DNA of 64,000 nt from JAPPFW01 sp965200835 (lineage in GTDB: Bacteria > Actinomycetota > Acidimicrobiia > Spongiisociales > Spongiisociaceae). The position numbers and the translations under genes were made by a program. The stretch is taken from contig OZ241390.1 in NCBI GenBank assembly GCA_965200835.1, positions 2,604,001 to 2,668,000 of the forward strand. The letters run 5' to 3'. This document shows positions 1 to 8,738 of this stretch, piece by piece (the first letter of the stretch is position 1; each line of letters begins with the position of its first letter). The notes under the pieces are model-generated. The model saw only the letters and a program-made list of their open reading frames with translations, searched no databases and was not told where the DNA came from.

Positions 1-1382
1 TCAACATCCTGGTAGGCAACAATGCGGTCACCTCCCTGGCAGGCACCAACACCGAGTTCGCTGGCGCGTTCCACGAGCTTGAGCAGCAGGCGACCGATCC
101 GGTCCCGCTGCTGGCCGCCTGGGCACTGCCATCAGGTGGGATAGCCCCGGAGGACTTCGAGCGCCTGGTCGAGCTGCTGGACAACCGGCTGGTCGAGGCC
201 GGTCCGCTAGACGGACTGATCCTGTCCCTGCACGGGGCGATGGCGGCCGGATCGGTGTTCGACGCCGACTCGGCCCTGATGGAAGCCGCTCGGCGCCGCA
301 TCGGGAATGCTCCCCTGGGTGTCTGCCTGGATCTCCATGCCAACGTGACAGCTCGGATGGTGGAGCTCTGTGATGTGATGGTCGGATACCGGACCGAGCC
401 TCACATCGACATGGCCGCTACCGGGGCGCGGATCGCCCGCCTGCTGGCCATGGTTCTGCGCAAGGAGGTGTCGCCAACTATGGCGCTGGCCAAGCGTCCC
501 CTGCTGATTCCGGCCGAAGGTATGCGCACTGATGTGGGTCCGATGTCCGAAGTCCGGGTGCTGGCCGACTCCCTCATCGGATCCCGGGTACTCGACATCT
601 CGCTCTTCCCGGTCCAGCCCTGGCTGGATGTTCCCGAGCTGGGTCTGGGAGTCCTGGCGGTGACCGATGCCGATTTGCCGGGAGCCCGATCGTTAGCCGA
701 ACGACTGGCCAACGAGGTCTGGAGTCGCCGGACGCAGATGGTCACGCCCCGCCTCATGGCTCCGAAGGAGGCCTTCGAGGCGGCTCGGAGGTCGGCCACT
801 CGCCCCTTCCTGATGGCTCACTCGGCCGATTGCCCTACTGCCGGGGCCGCGGGTGACGATCCGATCATGGTCACCGAAGCCGCCGCCCACGCGGCCGATC
901 TGATGGTGATGGACACCGTGGTGGACCCCGAAGCGGCCCGGCGATGCCGCTCGGCAGTGGGCGAGCGGGTCCGGGTCCGGCTGGGAGGAAGTTTCAACCC
1001 CGCAGCGGCTCCGGTGCAGGTGGAAGGGAGGGTGCGCCGGGCCGGTGCCGGCGACTACCGACTGGCCGGCCGGTCGTTCACCGGTAGGCGGGTCACGATG
1101 GGGGAGTGGGGGGTGGTGGAAACGGGCCTTCATCGGCTGCTGATCTCATCGCGGCCGGCCATCAGCGCCGATCCGGCCACGTGGCGGCACGCCGGTCTCG
1201 ATCCTGACCGGGCCGATGTGCTGATCGTCCGCTCCTGCAGCGACTACCGGGCCAACTTTCCTTCATCCGTTGCGGAGGCGATCACCCTCGACCTGCCCGG
1301 GGCCAGCACCCCCAGACTCCAGAACCTCCGCTTCCGTCACGCTCCCCGTCCCCTCTACCCACTCGATCCGGTCGTGATCTGA
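1..1382 (+). CDS. M81 family metallopeptidase (MlrC-like), 5' end cut by window
   Basis: The reading frame is open from base 3 to the TGA at 1380-1382, giving about 459 visible residues. The family is usually near 490-500, so roughly 40 N-terminal residues lie outside the window. Visible motifs are LHGAM near visible residue 77, DLHANV near 111 and TEPHID near 132. The D-x-H followed 22 residues later by H matches the zinc ligands known for microcystinase C (MlrC). The rest is the MlrC C-terminal domain. Members are zinc peptidases; most are not microcystin degraders, so the substrate is unknown. The M20 peptidase gene starts 2 nt downstream, which suggests an operon for peptide or amide breakdown. 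Confidence 0.9.
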   Translation, partial: NILVGNNAVTSLAGTNTEFAGAFHELEQQATDPVPLLAAWALPSGGIAPEDFERLVELLDNRLVEAGPLDGLILSLHGAMAAGSVFDADSALMEAARRRIGNAPLGVCLDLHANVTARMVELCDVMVGYRTEPHIDMAATGARIARLLAMVLRKEVSPTMALAKRPLLIPAEGMRTDVGPMSEVRVLADSLIGSRVLDISLFPVQPWLDVPELGLGVLAVTDADLPGARSLAERLANEVWSRRTQMVTPRLMAPKEAFEAARRSATRPFLMAHSADCPTAGAAGDDPIMVTEAAAHAADLMVMDTVVDPEAARRCRSAVGERVRVRLGGSFNPAAAPVQVEGRVRRAGAGDYRLAGRSFTGRRVTMGEWGVVETGLHRLLISSRPAISADPATWRHAGLDPDRADVLIVRSCSDYRANFPSSVAEAITLDLPGASTPRLQNLRFRHAPRPLYPLDPVVI

Positions 1383-1383
1383 C

Positions 1384-2664
1384 ATGGCGGTCACTCAGGG
1401 AGGTGGAGTGGCAGGAGAGCCGGAGCGGGCGAATCACGATCCGGTCCGGCAGGAGATACTCGGCTTCCTCGAACGCACCGAGGGCGATCAGCTGAAGTTC
1501 GCTCGGGAGCTGATCGCCACCCCCAGTCCCAACCCACCCGGGGATGAGCGGGCGGTGGTTGAGCTGATCCGGCAGCGGTTGGCCGGATTGGGGATCACCG
1601 ACTTCCGGTCGCTGGCAGCCCAACCGGCCAGGCCCAACCTGGTGGCTCGCCTGCCAGGACGCCGACCCGGCCGCAAGCTGATCCTGTCCGGCCACACCGA
1701 CACCAAACCTCCGGGCGACCGGTCCCGCTGGCGGACCGACCCTTGGGATCCGATCATCTTGGAAGGCCGGCTGTACGGGTTGGGGTCCGGGGACATGAAG
1801 GCGGCGTTGGCCGCCATGATCTACGCCGCCGCTGCTCTGGCCCGCTCCGGAGGCTGGGAGGGTCAGCTGGAGCTGGTGTTCACCGCTGACGAGGAGGGTG
1901 GATCCACCCTGGGGTCGAAGTGGCTGGCCGACCAGGGTCACCTGGCAGCGGATGCCGCCATCATCGGCGAGCCATGCGGGATCGCCCGGGAGTGGGAGAG
2001 CATCGGTGCCATCTGCCGGGGGTCGGCCCTGTTCGACATCGAGGTCGTGGGCACCCAGATGCACTCCAGCATCTCCGATCGCTTCGACCCGGTCAACGCC
2101 ACGCTCGAGATGGCCGGGCTGATCGGCCGCATGCACCGGGAGCTGCTCGACCACCTGACCTTCACACCCCATCCTCCGGATGGTGTGGTGCCGACCGTGA
2201 ACATCGGGGTGATGGCCGAGGCGGGGGTGTACTACGGCGTGTATCCCGGCCGAGCGCGCTTCTCCTCTGACATCCGCCTGGTGCCCGGCATGACCGCCGA
2301 GAGTGTCACCGCCGACCTGCAGCGGTTTCTCGACCGAACGATGGCCGCCAACCCGCGCCTGGAAGCCGAACTGCACATGGTGGGATGCAGCGAAGCGACG
2401 GGGATCCCATTCGAGCATCCGGCGGTAGTGGCCCTCCAGCGAGCAGCCGGCCAGGTCCTGGGCAGGCAGGTAGAACCGGCCATCTTTCCTGGCGCGACCG
2501 ACGCTCTCAGCTTCCAGGGCATCGCCGGTGTTCCGACCGTGGCCGCCTTCGGACCGGGCTATTTGACCAGGGCCCACGCGCCCAACGAGTGGCTGGGTGC
2601 CGGGGGAGTCAACCAGGCCGCCCGGATCTATGCCCTAGCCGCCCTCGAGTACTTGTCCGCCTGA
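1384..2664 (+). CDS. M20 family metallopeptidase (ArgE/DapE/carboxypeptidase-like)
   Basis: A 426-residue cytoplasmic di-zinc hydrolase of the ArgE/DapE/CPG2 family, predicted to cleave an amide bond in an N-acyl amino acid or small peptide. Metal-binding motifs are SGHTDTK, GSGDMKAA (bridging Asp), DEEGGS (catalytic Glu-Glu), GEP, and a C-terminal RAHAPNEW with the last histidine ligand. The dimerisation (lid) domain lies between the GEP and HAPNEW motifs. The ATG at 1384 follows the stop of the M81 gene by one base, so the two are probably co-translated. The length is normal for the family and the frame is intact. The substrate cannot be read from sequence. Confidence 0.92.
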   Translation: MAVTQGGGVAGEPERANHDPVRQEILGFLERTEGDQLKFARELIATPSPNPPGDERAVVELIRQRLAGLGITDFRSLAAQPARPNLVARLPGRRPGRKLILSGHTDTKPPGDRSRWRTDPWDPIILEGRLYGLGSGDMKAALAAMIYAAAALARSGGWEGQLELVFTADEEGGSTLGSKWLADQGHLAADAAIIGEPCGIAREWESIGAICRGSALFDIEVVGTQMHSSISDRFDPVNATLEMAGLIGRMHRELLDHLTFTPHPPDGVVPTVNIGVMAEAGVYYGVYPGRARFSSDIRLVPGMTAESVTADLQRFLDRTMAANPRLEAELHMVGCSEATGIPFEHPAVVALQRAAGQVLGRQVEPAIFPGATDALSFQGIAGVPTVAAFGPGYLTRAHAPNEWLGAGGVNQAARIYALAALEYLSA

Positions 2665-2778
2665 GAAGTGGGGGAGGGCGCTCGTACTTGAATCGAGTCA
2701 TGGGCGTCCGCAGCGGGTCCGCAGCAACGGATATCATCAGGCCAGGCAGGTGATGGACCAACCAGGAGACGCTCTCGC

Positions 2779-3699
2779 ATGATCATCGACACCCATCTCC
2801 ATCCGACCAACGTGGTCGACGAAGCCTGGAGGCACACCGGTGAACCTTTCACGGGGGAGCGAATGCTCAAGCTGATGGACGGTCCGTACTGGATCAACGG
2901 GAAACCCCGCCGCATCGACATGGGGTTCATCCAGCCACCACCCGGCAACACCGCCTGGCGGGACGGTGGTCGGGGAGGCCGTGAAGGGGTCCGGGACTAC
3001 ATGGCCTACATCACGGAGCTCACCCAGAAGTACCCTGACCGGTTCATCGGAAACTTCAACTACAACCCCCGCTTCGGTCCGGACAACGGCGCCGCCGAGC
3101 TCGAGTTCCATGTCAAGGAGTACGGCTTCAAGATGATGAAGCTCCACGCCAACATGCACGCCTACCGGCCGGATCGGGCCCTGGACTGGCTGCGGCCCGC
3201 CCTCCGCAAGTGTGACGAGCTGGGGGTGGTGGTCCTGCTCCACACCGGTGACGGTCCCTACTCGATCCCGACACAGTTCTATCCGATCATCCGAGAGTTT
3301 CCGAACGTGAAGTTCATCATCGGGCACTTCGGGGTCCAGACCGGCGGGGTCTACTGCTTCGAGGCCTTTTGGATGATCATGGACTCGCCCAATGTCTACG
3401 GTGAGTCGGGCTGGTTGCTCCAGTCCCGGATCGTAGAGTTCGCCAAGGAGATGCCCAGGGATCGCCTGGTCTTCGGCACCGACTCGCCCCCCAACGATCC
3501 CGGAATGTGGCTTACCCACCTGGAGGTGCTGTGCCACGAACCTCCGCAGGGTCTCGGGATCGGGGAGGATCAGCTGGAGGACTACATGGGCAACAACATC
3601 GCACGCCTGGTGGGGATCCAGCCGACCGCTCCACCCGCCAACCTGGAGGACGCCAAAGCACAGCTGGCCGAGGGATCTTACGGGCGCCCAGTCGATTAG
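2779..3699 (+). CDS. Amidohydrolase family protein (amidohydrolase 2 / ACMSD-like TIM barrel)
   Basis: A 306-residue metal-dependent hydrolase or decarboxylase of the amidohydrolase-2 family. The N-terminal DTHLHP (residues 4-9) gives the HxH metal ligands. GHFG in the middle and FGTDSP near residue 236 supply the remaining His and Asp. Family members act as decarboxylases (ACMSD, gamma-resorcylate) or hydrolases on ring compounds. The UbiD-type decarboxylase gene 390 bp downstream makes an aromatic-acid or related pathway plausible, but that is inference. An AGGAGA ribosome site lies about 11 nt before the ATG. Confidence 0.85.
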   Translation: MIIDTHLHPTNVVDEAWRHTGEPFTGERMLKLMDGPYWINGKPRRIDMGFIQPPPGNTAWRDGGRGGREGVRDYMAYITELTQKYPDRFIGNFNYNPRFGPDNGAAELEFHVKEYGFKMMKLHANMHAYRPDRALDWLRPALRKCDELGVVVLLHTGDGPYSIPTQFYPIIREFPNVKFIIGHFGVQTGGVYCFEAFWMIMDSPNVYGESGWLLQSRIVEFAKEMPRDRLVFGTDSPPNDPGMWLTHLEVLCHEPPQGLGIGEDQLEDYMGNNIARLVGIQPTAPPANLEDAKAQLAEGSYGRPVD

Positions 3700-3808
3700 G
3701 CCCTGATCTGATGCCCGACTCCATACCAGGTGGCTCAGCACCGGAGTGCCATCCCGAGAGGCGACGGATCGTCCGGGGCCCGAGAGGATCGAGAATCCTG
3801 GGCAAAAC

Positions 3809-3997
3809 TGTCACACCCATGGTGCATAATGACAGTTAACCGTAAACACCATCGGTCCGTGGCTGACGTCGAGCGGACCGCCGGAGGGATCACACTTCGA
3901 AACGGGACCCGCAGGGTAGGGGGAGCCGCGTTTCGAACCAAGGAGGTGGCGGCCGGGGGAGGGCCCAGCGGGCGAAGGGTCGGCGGCGTTTTTCGCG
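3809..3997 (+). repeat. Four-copy intergenic element, copy 1 (candidate small RNA gene)
   Basis: First of four related elements of about 190 nt (others at 26822, 33896 and 45301). It starts with TGTCACAC (3809-3816), then 8 nt, then CATAAT (3825-3830), a promoter-like arrangement. A hairpin follows: CGGTCCG (3853-3859) with CGGACCG (3874-3880). This copy also has a perfect 9-bp inverted repeat, TTCGAAACG (3896-3904) and CGTTTCGAA (3929-3937). A G-rich block (3941-3966) ends in GGGCCC, then a CCC-loop-GGG hairpin, then GGCGGCG and a T-run at 3989-3993. No conserved protein reads through it. It fills most of the 390-bp gap before the UbiD gene. Confidence 0.75.
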
Positions 3998-4089
3998 TTC
4001 TCGCCACCCTCGAGCATGCCACCGGCTCCTACCTGAGACCAGGGGCCGCCTGGTTCATGGCCGGCCGGCTTGCCTGCCCGAGGTGAGAC

Positions 4090-5505
4090 ATGACCGCACC
4101 TAACTACACCGGCAGCCAGGATCTGCACGACTTCCTGGCCTCCTACACGGCTGATCACCCCCACGATGTCCTGCGCATCTCCGACCGGGTTCCCGATTCC
4201 CAGGATGTGGCCAGCCTGGTCTGGACCATGGCCTCCACGAACCGTCGGGAGATGCTCCGCTTCGAGAGGATCGCCGGAATCCCCCATGAGGTAGTAACCA
4301 ACGTGTTCGCCTGCCGTCGCCGGATCGCTCGCATTCTGGGGGCCGAGAGCCACGATGACCTCCATACGACCTACCAAGCTCGCACCCGCCATCTGATCCC
4401 ACCGGTCGAGGTTGGGGAAGGTCCGGTGTTCGACCGGACGACCGAAGCGGATCGGATCGACCTCCGGACGTTCCCGCTCATAACCCACTTCGCCACCGAC
4501 CGGGCTCCCTATGTGACCAGCGGCATCATGGTGGCGGAGGGCGAAGACGGCGTCGGCAATCTCAGCTACCAGCGAGCAATGGTCCATTCCCCCACCGAGT
4601 TCGCCACCAGCCTCCACTCCCGGGGAGACCTGTGGCGCATGCTGGGAGCCGCAGCCGCCCGAGGCCGATCCCTGCCGGTAGCCCTGGTGATGGGTGGCCA
4701 CCCCCTGTTCATGCTGGCCGCCTCCGCCCGGGTCCCGATGAACGTCGACGAACGCCAGGTGGCGGGAGGTCTGTTCGGCTCCCCGCTCGAAGTAGTCAGG
4801 ACCCCGCTCTACGGCATCGCCATTCCGGCAACCACCGATTTCGTGTTCGAAGGGGTGATCGATCCGTCCGAAACCGTGGAGGAAGGCCCGTTCGGCGAAT
4901 TCACCGGCTACTCCTCCGATCGGTCCACCAACAGCTTGTTCCGGGTCGAAGGAATCTACTCCCGGAGCGATCCCGTACTGATCGACATCGTGGGCGGCAA
5001 CTCGGATGAGCATCTCAACCTGGGCCGGATTCCCCGAGAAGCAGAGATGGCCGAGAAGCTCAAGGACCGCTTTCCCGATGTGGTCGCCCTCCACTACCCG
5101 AACTCGGGCAGCCACTTCCACTGCTATGTGAAGTTGCGTCCGGGGCGGGCCGGCCAGGCGCGCCAGGTGATGCTGGGACTGCTCGGCTGGGACCCGTATG
5201 TCAAGACGGTGATCGCCGTCGACGACGACATCGACATGACCAACGATGCCGAGGTGCTGTGGGCGCTGGCTGCCCACTTCCAGCCGGCCACCGATCTGTT
5301 CGTTATCGACGGCCTGCCGGGCAGCCCGCTCGATCCGTCCTCCTCCCTGGCCGGAACCACCTCCCGCCTGGCTCTGGACGCCACGAGGGGTCCGAACTTC
5401 AACGGCATCCGGATCGGGTTCGATGAGGAATCCCTGGCACGGGCTAGGGCCCTACTAGCCGGTGGCTATCCTCTGTTCGACAGGATCCAGCCGGACAGGA
5501 GGTAA
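4090..5505 (+). CDS. UbiD family decarboxylase (prenylated-FMN dependent)
   Basis: A 471-residue member of the UbiD family, which reversibly decarboxylates aromatic or alpha,beta-unsaturated acids using prenylated FMN supplied by a UbiX-type enzyme. EEGPFGEFTGY in the middle of the protein is the family signature carrying the catalytic glutamates, and DIVGGNSDEH follows as expected. The frame is intact and the length is normal. No ubiX gene is visible in the window, so the cofactor must come from elsewhere. An AGGAGG ribosome site for the next gene overlaps its stop codon, so it is probably transcribed with the transporter genes downstream. The substrate is unknown. Confidence 0.9.
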   Translation: MTAPNYTGSQDLHDFLASYTADHPHDVLRISDRVPDSQDVASLVWTMASTNRREMLRFERIAGIPHEVVTNVFACRRRIARILGAESHDDLHTTYQARTRHLIPPVEVGEGPVFDRTTEADRIDLRTFPLITHFATDRAPYVTSGIMVAEGEDGVGNLSYQRAMVHSPTEFATSLHSRGDLWRMLGAAAARGRSLPVALVMGGHPLFMLAASARVPMNVDERQVAGGLFGSPLEVVRTPLYGIAIPATTDFVFEGVIDPSETVEEGPFGEFTGYSSDRSTNSLFRVEGIYSRSDPVLIDIVGGNSDEHLNLGRIPREAEMAEKLKDRFPDVVALHYPNSGSHFHCYVKLRPGRAGQARQVMLGLLGWDPYVKTVIAVDDDIDMTNDAEVLWALAAHFQPATDLFVIDGLPGSPLDPSSSLAGTTSRLALDATRGPNFNGIRIGFDEESLARARALLAGGYPLFDRIQPDRR

Positions 5506-5516
5506 CGATTCCAATT

Positions 5517-6521
5517 TTGACCCAACTCAGAAACGCCGCCCGCCACTCCTGGGTGGTCGGAATGCTGCTCCTCGCGCTAGTCGTATCTGCGTAGGCGGAG
5601 GAGGAAACGGCCGGCCGCTCGGCGGACGATCCGATCCGGATCGCCATGGTGGGTCCCAGCGCCTCGAACGACCTGGCCTTCACCCAGAGCATGGTGGACT
5701 CGCTGGGTCGGCTGGGCGAGATGCACAACATCACGGTCGATGTCACCGACGGGACCTTCGTGATCGAGGACGCCGCTTTGGCCATCCGCGGTTATGCCGA
5801 GGACGGGTTCGACATCGTGCTCGCCCACGGCTCACAGTTCGGTGGTTCGCTCTCCGAGATGGCCCCGGACTTTCCCGACACGGTGTTTGCCTGGGGGACC
5901 AGCCGCGACACCTTCGACCTGCCGAACGTCTACTCGTACAGTGTCAAGGCCGACGAGGGCGGCTTCCTGAACGGAACCATCGCCGCCCGCATGACCGAGT
6001 CGAACATTATCGGTGTAGTGGGTCCCATCGAAGTAGGTGACATCAAGGCCTATATAGACGGTTTCCTGGCCGGGGTGGCCTCGGTGGATCCGTCGATAAC
6101 CGTGAACGTCAACTACATCGACTCGTTCAGTGATGTGGCCCTGGCGGCGGAGGCAGCCCAGGCCCATGTCGAGGCCGGCGCCGACGTGATGACCGGAGTG
6201 TCCCAGATGGTGGTCGGAGCAACCGGGGTGGCCCGGGAACATGGGGTCCTGTGGTTCGGTTCCCAGTCCGATCAGGTTCCCCTCGGCGAGGACATTGTGG
6301 TGGCTTCCAAGATCTACCACTGGGACTACCAGCTGAACCAGATCGTCGAGGACTTTCTCGCCGGTGAGGTGAACGGCCGGGTAATCGTGGCCGACTTCGC
6401 GAACGGCGGTCTCAGCATGGCATACAACCCGGGCCTGCCGCTCTCCGATGACCTTCAGGCGGCGGCTGATGCGGTCGAAGCCGGTCTCAAGGACGGTTCG
6501 ATCACCACCGGAGTCGAGTAG
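5517..6521 (+). CDS. BMP family ABC transporter substrate-binding protein, in-frame TAG after the signal peptide
   Basis: The mature domain (from about 5595) is a BMP/PnrA-type nucleoside-binding protein, with SASNDLAFTQ, AHGSQFGGS, GTIAARMT and SKIYHWDYQLNQ segments. In the same frame, from TTG 5517, lies a classical export signal: an Arg-containing n-region, then VVGMLLLALVVSA. It is followed directly by TAG at 5592-5594, exactly where a lipoprotein signal would have its Cys. The next in-frame ATG (5646) would give a leaderless protein that could not serve a transporter. Either the gene is dead, the codon is misread, or there is a base-calling fault. It heads an operon with two permeases and an ATPase. 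Confidence 0.8.
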
Positions 6522-6575
6522 GCGAGGATCAGACCAACAGGTGTCCATCCGCTGGTGAGACCCGCCCCGTTGCAT

Positions 6576-6600
6576 CCCCCGGTCGACAACCGGCCGGGGG
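6576..6600 (+). terminator. GC-rich hairpin between binding protein and permease genes
   Basis: CCCCCGG at 6576-6582 pairs with CCGGGGG at 6594-6600. There is no T-run, so it is more likely an attenuator or mRNA-stabilising stem between a highly expressed binding protein and its permeases than a full terminator. Confidence 0.4.
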
Positions 6601-6635
6601 GTGGGTTGGGCTTCGTGGCCGGCCGCTAGGAAGTC

Positions 6636-7735
6636 GTGCTGAAGCCGGACTGGAAACGGATCGCCGGCCGTCTGGCCGGACCGGGCGTGTTGGTAGGCGC
6701 GGTGTTGGCGGCCGCCGTCATCGGGGCGATCATGCTGGCGATCCTGGGTGCCAACCCGCTCACCGGTTACGCCGCTCTCATCGATGGAGCCTTCGGAGGT
6801 GGCAAGAACCTAGCCAATAGCGCTCTCAAGTCGATGCCGCTCCTGCTGGTCGGGGTTGGGATCACCGTCGCTTTCCGAGCCGGCGTCATCAATATCGGGG
6901 GCGAGGGTCAGATCATCGCCGGGGCCATCCTGTCCACCCTGGTGGTCCTGGCACTGCCCGATGTTCCGCGGTTCGGTCTGATACCGCTGGCGTTTGTCAT
7001 CGGTGCGCTGGGCGGCGCCATGTGGGGAGGTCTGGCCGGGGTCCTGAAGGCGTATGCCGGGGTGAACGAGATCCTGAGCACCATCATGCTCAACGTCATC
7101 GCGGTCCAGATCCTCAACCTGTTGCTGCGGGGACCACTCATGGATCCGGGCGAGATCGAACGGGGATCGCGGTTCCCCACACCGAACGGCTCAGTACCAA
7201 CGCGGACCTCCCCATCCTACCCGGTGGGACCCGGCTCCATCTGGGGGTAGTGGTAGCGGTGCTGATGGCGGTCGCCTGCTACTACCTGCTGTTCCGCACC
7301 ACCCAGGGGCTGCGACTCAGAGCCGTCGGTCACAACCTGTTCGCCTCGCGATATGCCGGGATGTCGGTGGAACGCAACGTAGTCCTGGCCTTCGTATACA
7401 GCGGCGCCATGTGCTGTATCGCCGGCGTGGTGCTGGTCTTCGGCAGCGAAGGACACCGCCTGGCCACCGATGGGGGCGCCACCACCTTCACCGGCGCGGC
7501 CGGATTCAACGGGATCGTGGCGGCGCTGTTCGGCGGTCTCCATCCGCTCTGGACTATCCCCGCCTCGTTCCTGTTCGGGAGCCTGCTGGTGGGGGCTATT
7601 GCCATGCAACGGGCAGTACAGGTTCCGGCCGCTCTCATCCTGGCCCTCAACGGGTTGGTGGTGGTGTTCGTGGTGGGAAGCATGCAAGCCCGCATCTGGC
7701 TGGCGAGAGCCAGCCAACCGGAGCACGGCCGTTGA
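6636..7735 (+). pseudogene. Nucleoside-type ABC transporter permease (BmpB/NupB-like), frameshifted
   Basis: A membrane permease of the branched-chain/BMP type. It begins at GTG 6636 (AGGAAG just upstream) and reads well through FRAGVINIGGEGQ and AYAGVNEILSTIMLN to GSRFP near 7178. The frame then moves: the continuation TERLSTNADLPILPGG and the later helices (VGHNLFASRYAGMSVERN, GFNGIVAALFGG) lie in another frame. One missing C in a C-run near 7180 explains it. Near 7730 the frame may shift back, because the original frame gives an acidic tail ending at a TGA (7803-7805) that overlaps the next gene's TTG start. Net effect: two compensating indels, or homopolymer errors. Confidence 0.8.
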
Positions 7736-7801
7736 GGAGGGCGGCTCCGACCAGGCCGGGAGCGATCCCACCCCCGACGACCCCGGCCGGGAAGGTCTGC
7801 C

Positions 7802-8736
7802 TTGAGCGACTTCCTGACCGTCTCGGTGCTGCTGGCCACCGTGGCCTCCGGAATCCGGCTGGCCACCCCCTTCCTGCTGGGGCTGCCCTGGGCGAGACGT
7901 TGGGACAGCGCAGCGGCGTCCTCAACCTGGGTGTGGAGGGAGTCATGCTGCTCGGGGCCTACGGCGCTTATTTCGCCACCCTGCGCACCGAGAGCGTCCC
8001 ACTCGGGATCCTGGTCGGCCTGCTGATCGGCGGGCTAATGGGAATCGTCTACGGGGCGGTAACGCTGGCTCTCCAAGCCCAGCAGGGCATCAGCGGGATA
8101 GGTATTTTCATCTTCGGCCTCGGCCTCAGCGATCTGCTCTTCCAGAAACAGGTGGGGACGCCCACCCCGATCGATGGTCTGGCAGATGTGGCTGTGCCCC
8201 TGCTGGGGGACCTTCCCTGGGTGGGTGAGGTCTTCTTCCACCACAATGTGTTGGTGTATACGGCCTTTCTCCTAGTACCGGTGATGTGGTTCGTGATCAA
8301 CCGGACTCCTTTCGGCCTGGCGGTGCGGGCGGTGGGGGAGACTCCCGAGGCGGCCGACAGCCTGGGAGTCAGCGTCGAGCGGACCCGTTACGTGAACATC
8401 TTCTTCGGCAACGCCCTAGCCGGGCTGGCCGGTGCTGCCCTAGCCTTGGAGCTCGGGATCTTCCAGCAGAACCTGACCGCTGGTCACGGATTCATCGCCG
8501 TGGCGCTGGTCTATTTCGGAGCTTGGCGGCCGGTCGGCGTGATGGCAGGAGCGTTGGTATTCGGTCTGGTGTCGGCCACCGTCCTGCAGTGGAAGACCCT
8601 CGGCATCGTGGTAGGCACCACCGCCAGCATCGTGGGCATGTTCCCGGCGGTGCTGACGATCCTGGTGCTGGTGCTGGTCTCCCGCCGCACCGGGGCACCC
8701 TCTGCCCTCACCCGTCCCTTCGAGCGCGGGCACTGA
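7802..8736 (+). pseudogene. Nucleoside-type ABC transporter permease (BmpC/NupC-like), one-base frameshift
   Basis: The second permease of the first BMP transporter. The start TTG 7802 gives SDFLTVSVLLATVASGIRLATPFLL. The next expected stretch, AALGETLGQRSGVLNLGVEG (the family's conserved cytoplasmic loop), is in the neighbouring frame. A G-run at about 7878-7882 that is one base short accounts for the break. After that, about 285 residues of permease helices run cleanly to the TGA at 8734-8736. The ATPase gene starts 2 nt later. Every family motif is present, so this is a very recent lesion or a sequencing indel rather than an old pseudogene. Confidence 0.8.
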
Positions 8737-8738
8737 TC

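Noticed and set aside
3809..3997. RNase P RNA, tmRNA, 6S RNA or SRP RNA
   Set aside because: No signature of these RNAs is seen, and four dispersed copies would be abnormal for them.
3811..5277. Long minus-strand reading frame opposite the UbiD gene
   Set aside because: It is a shadow of the UbiD reading frame in high-GC DNA; composition and lack of any motif give it away.
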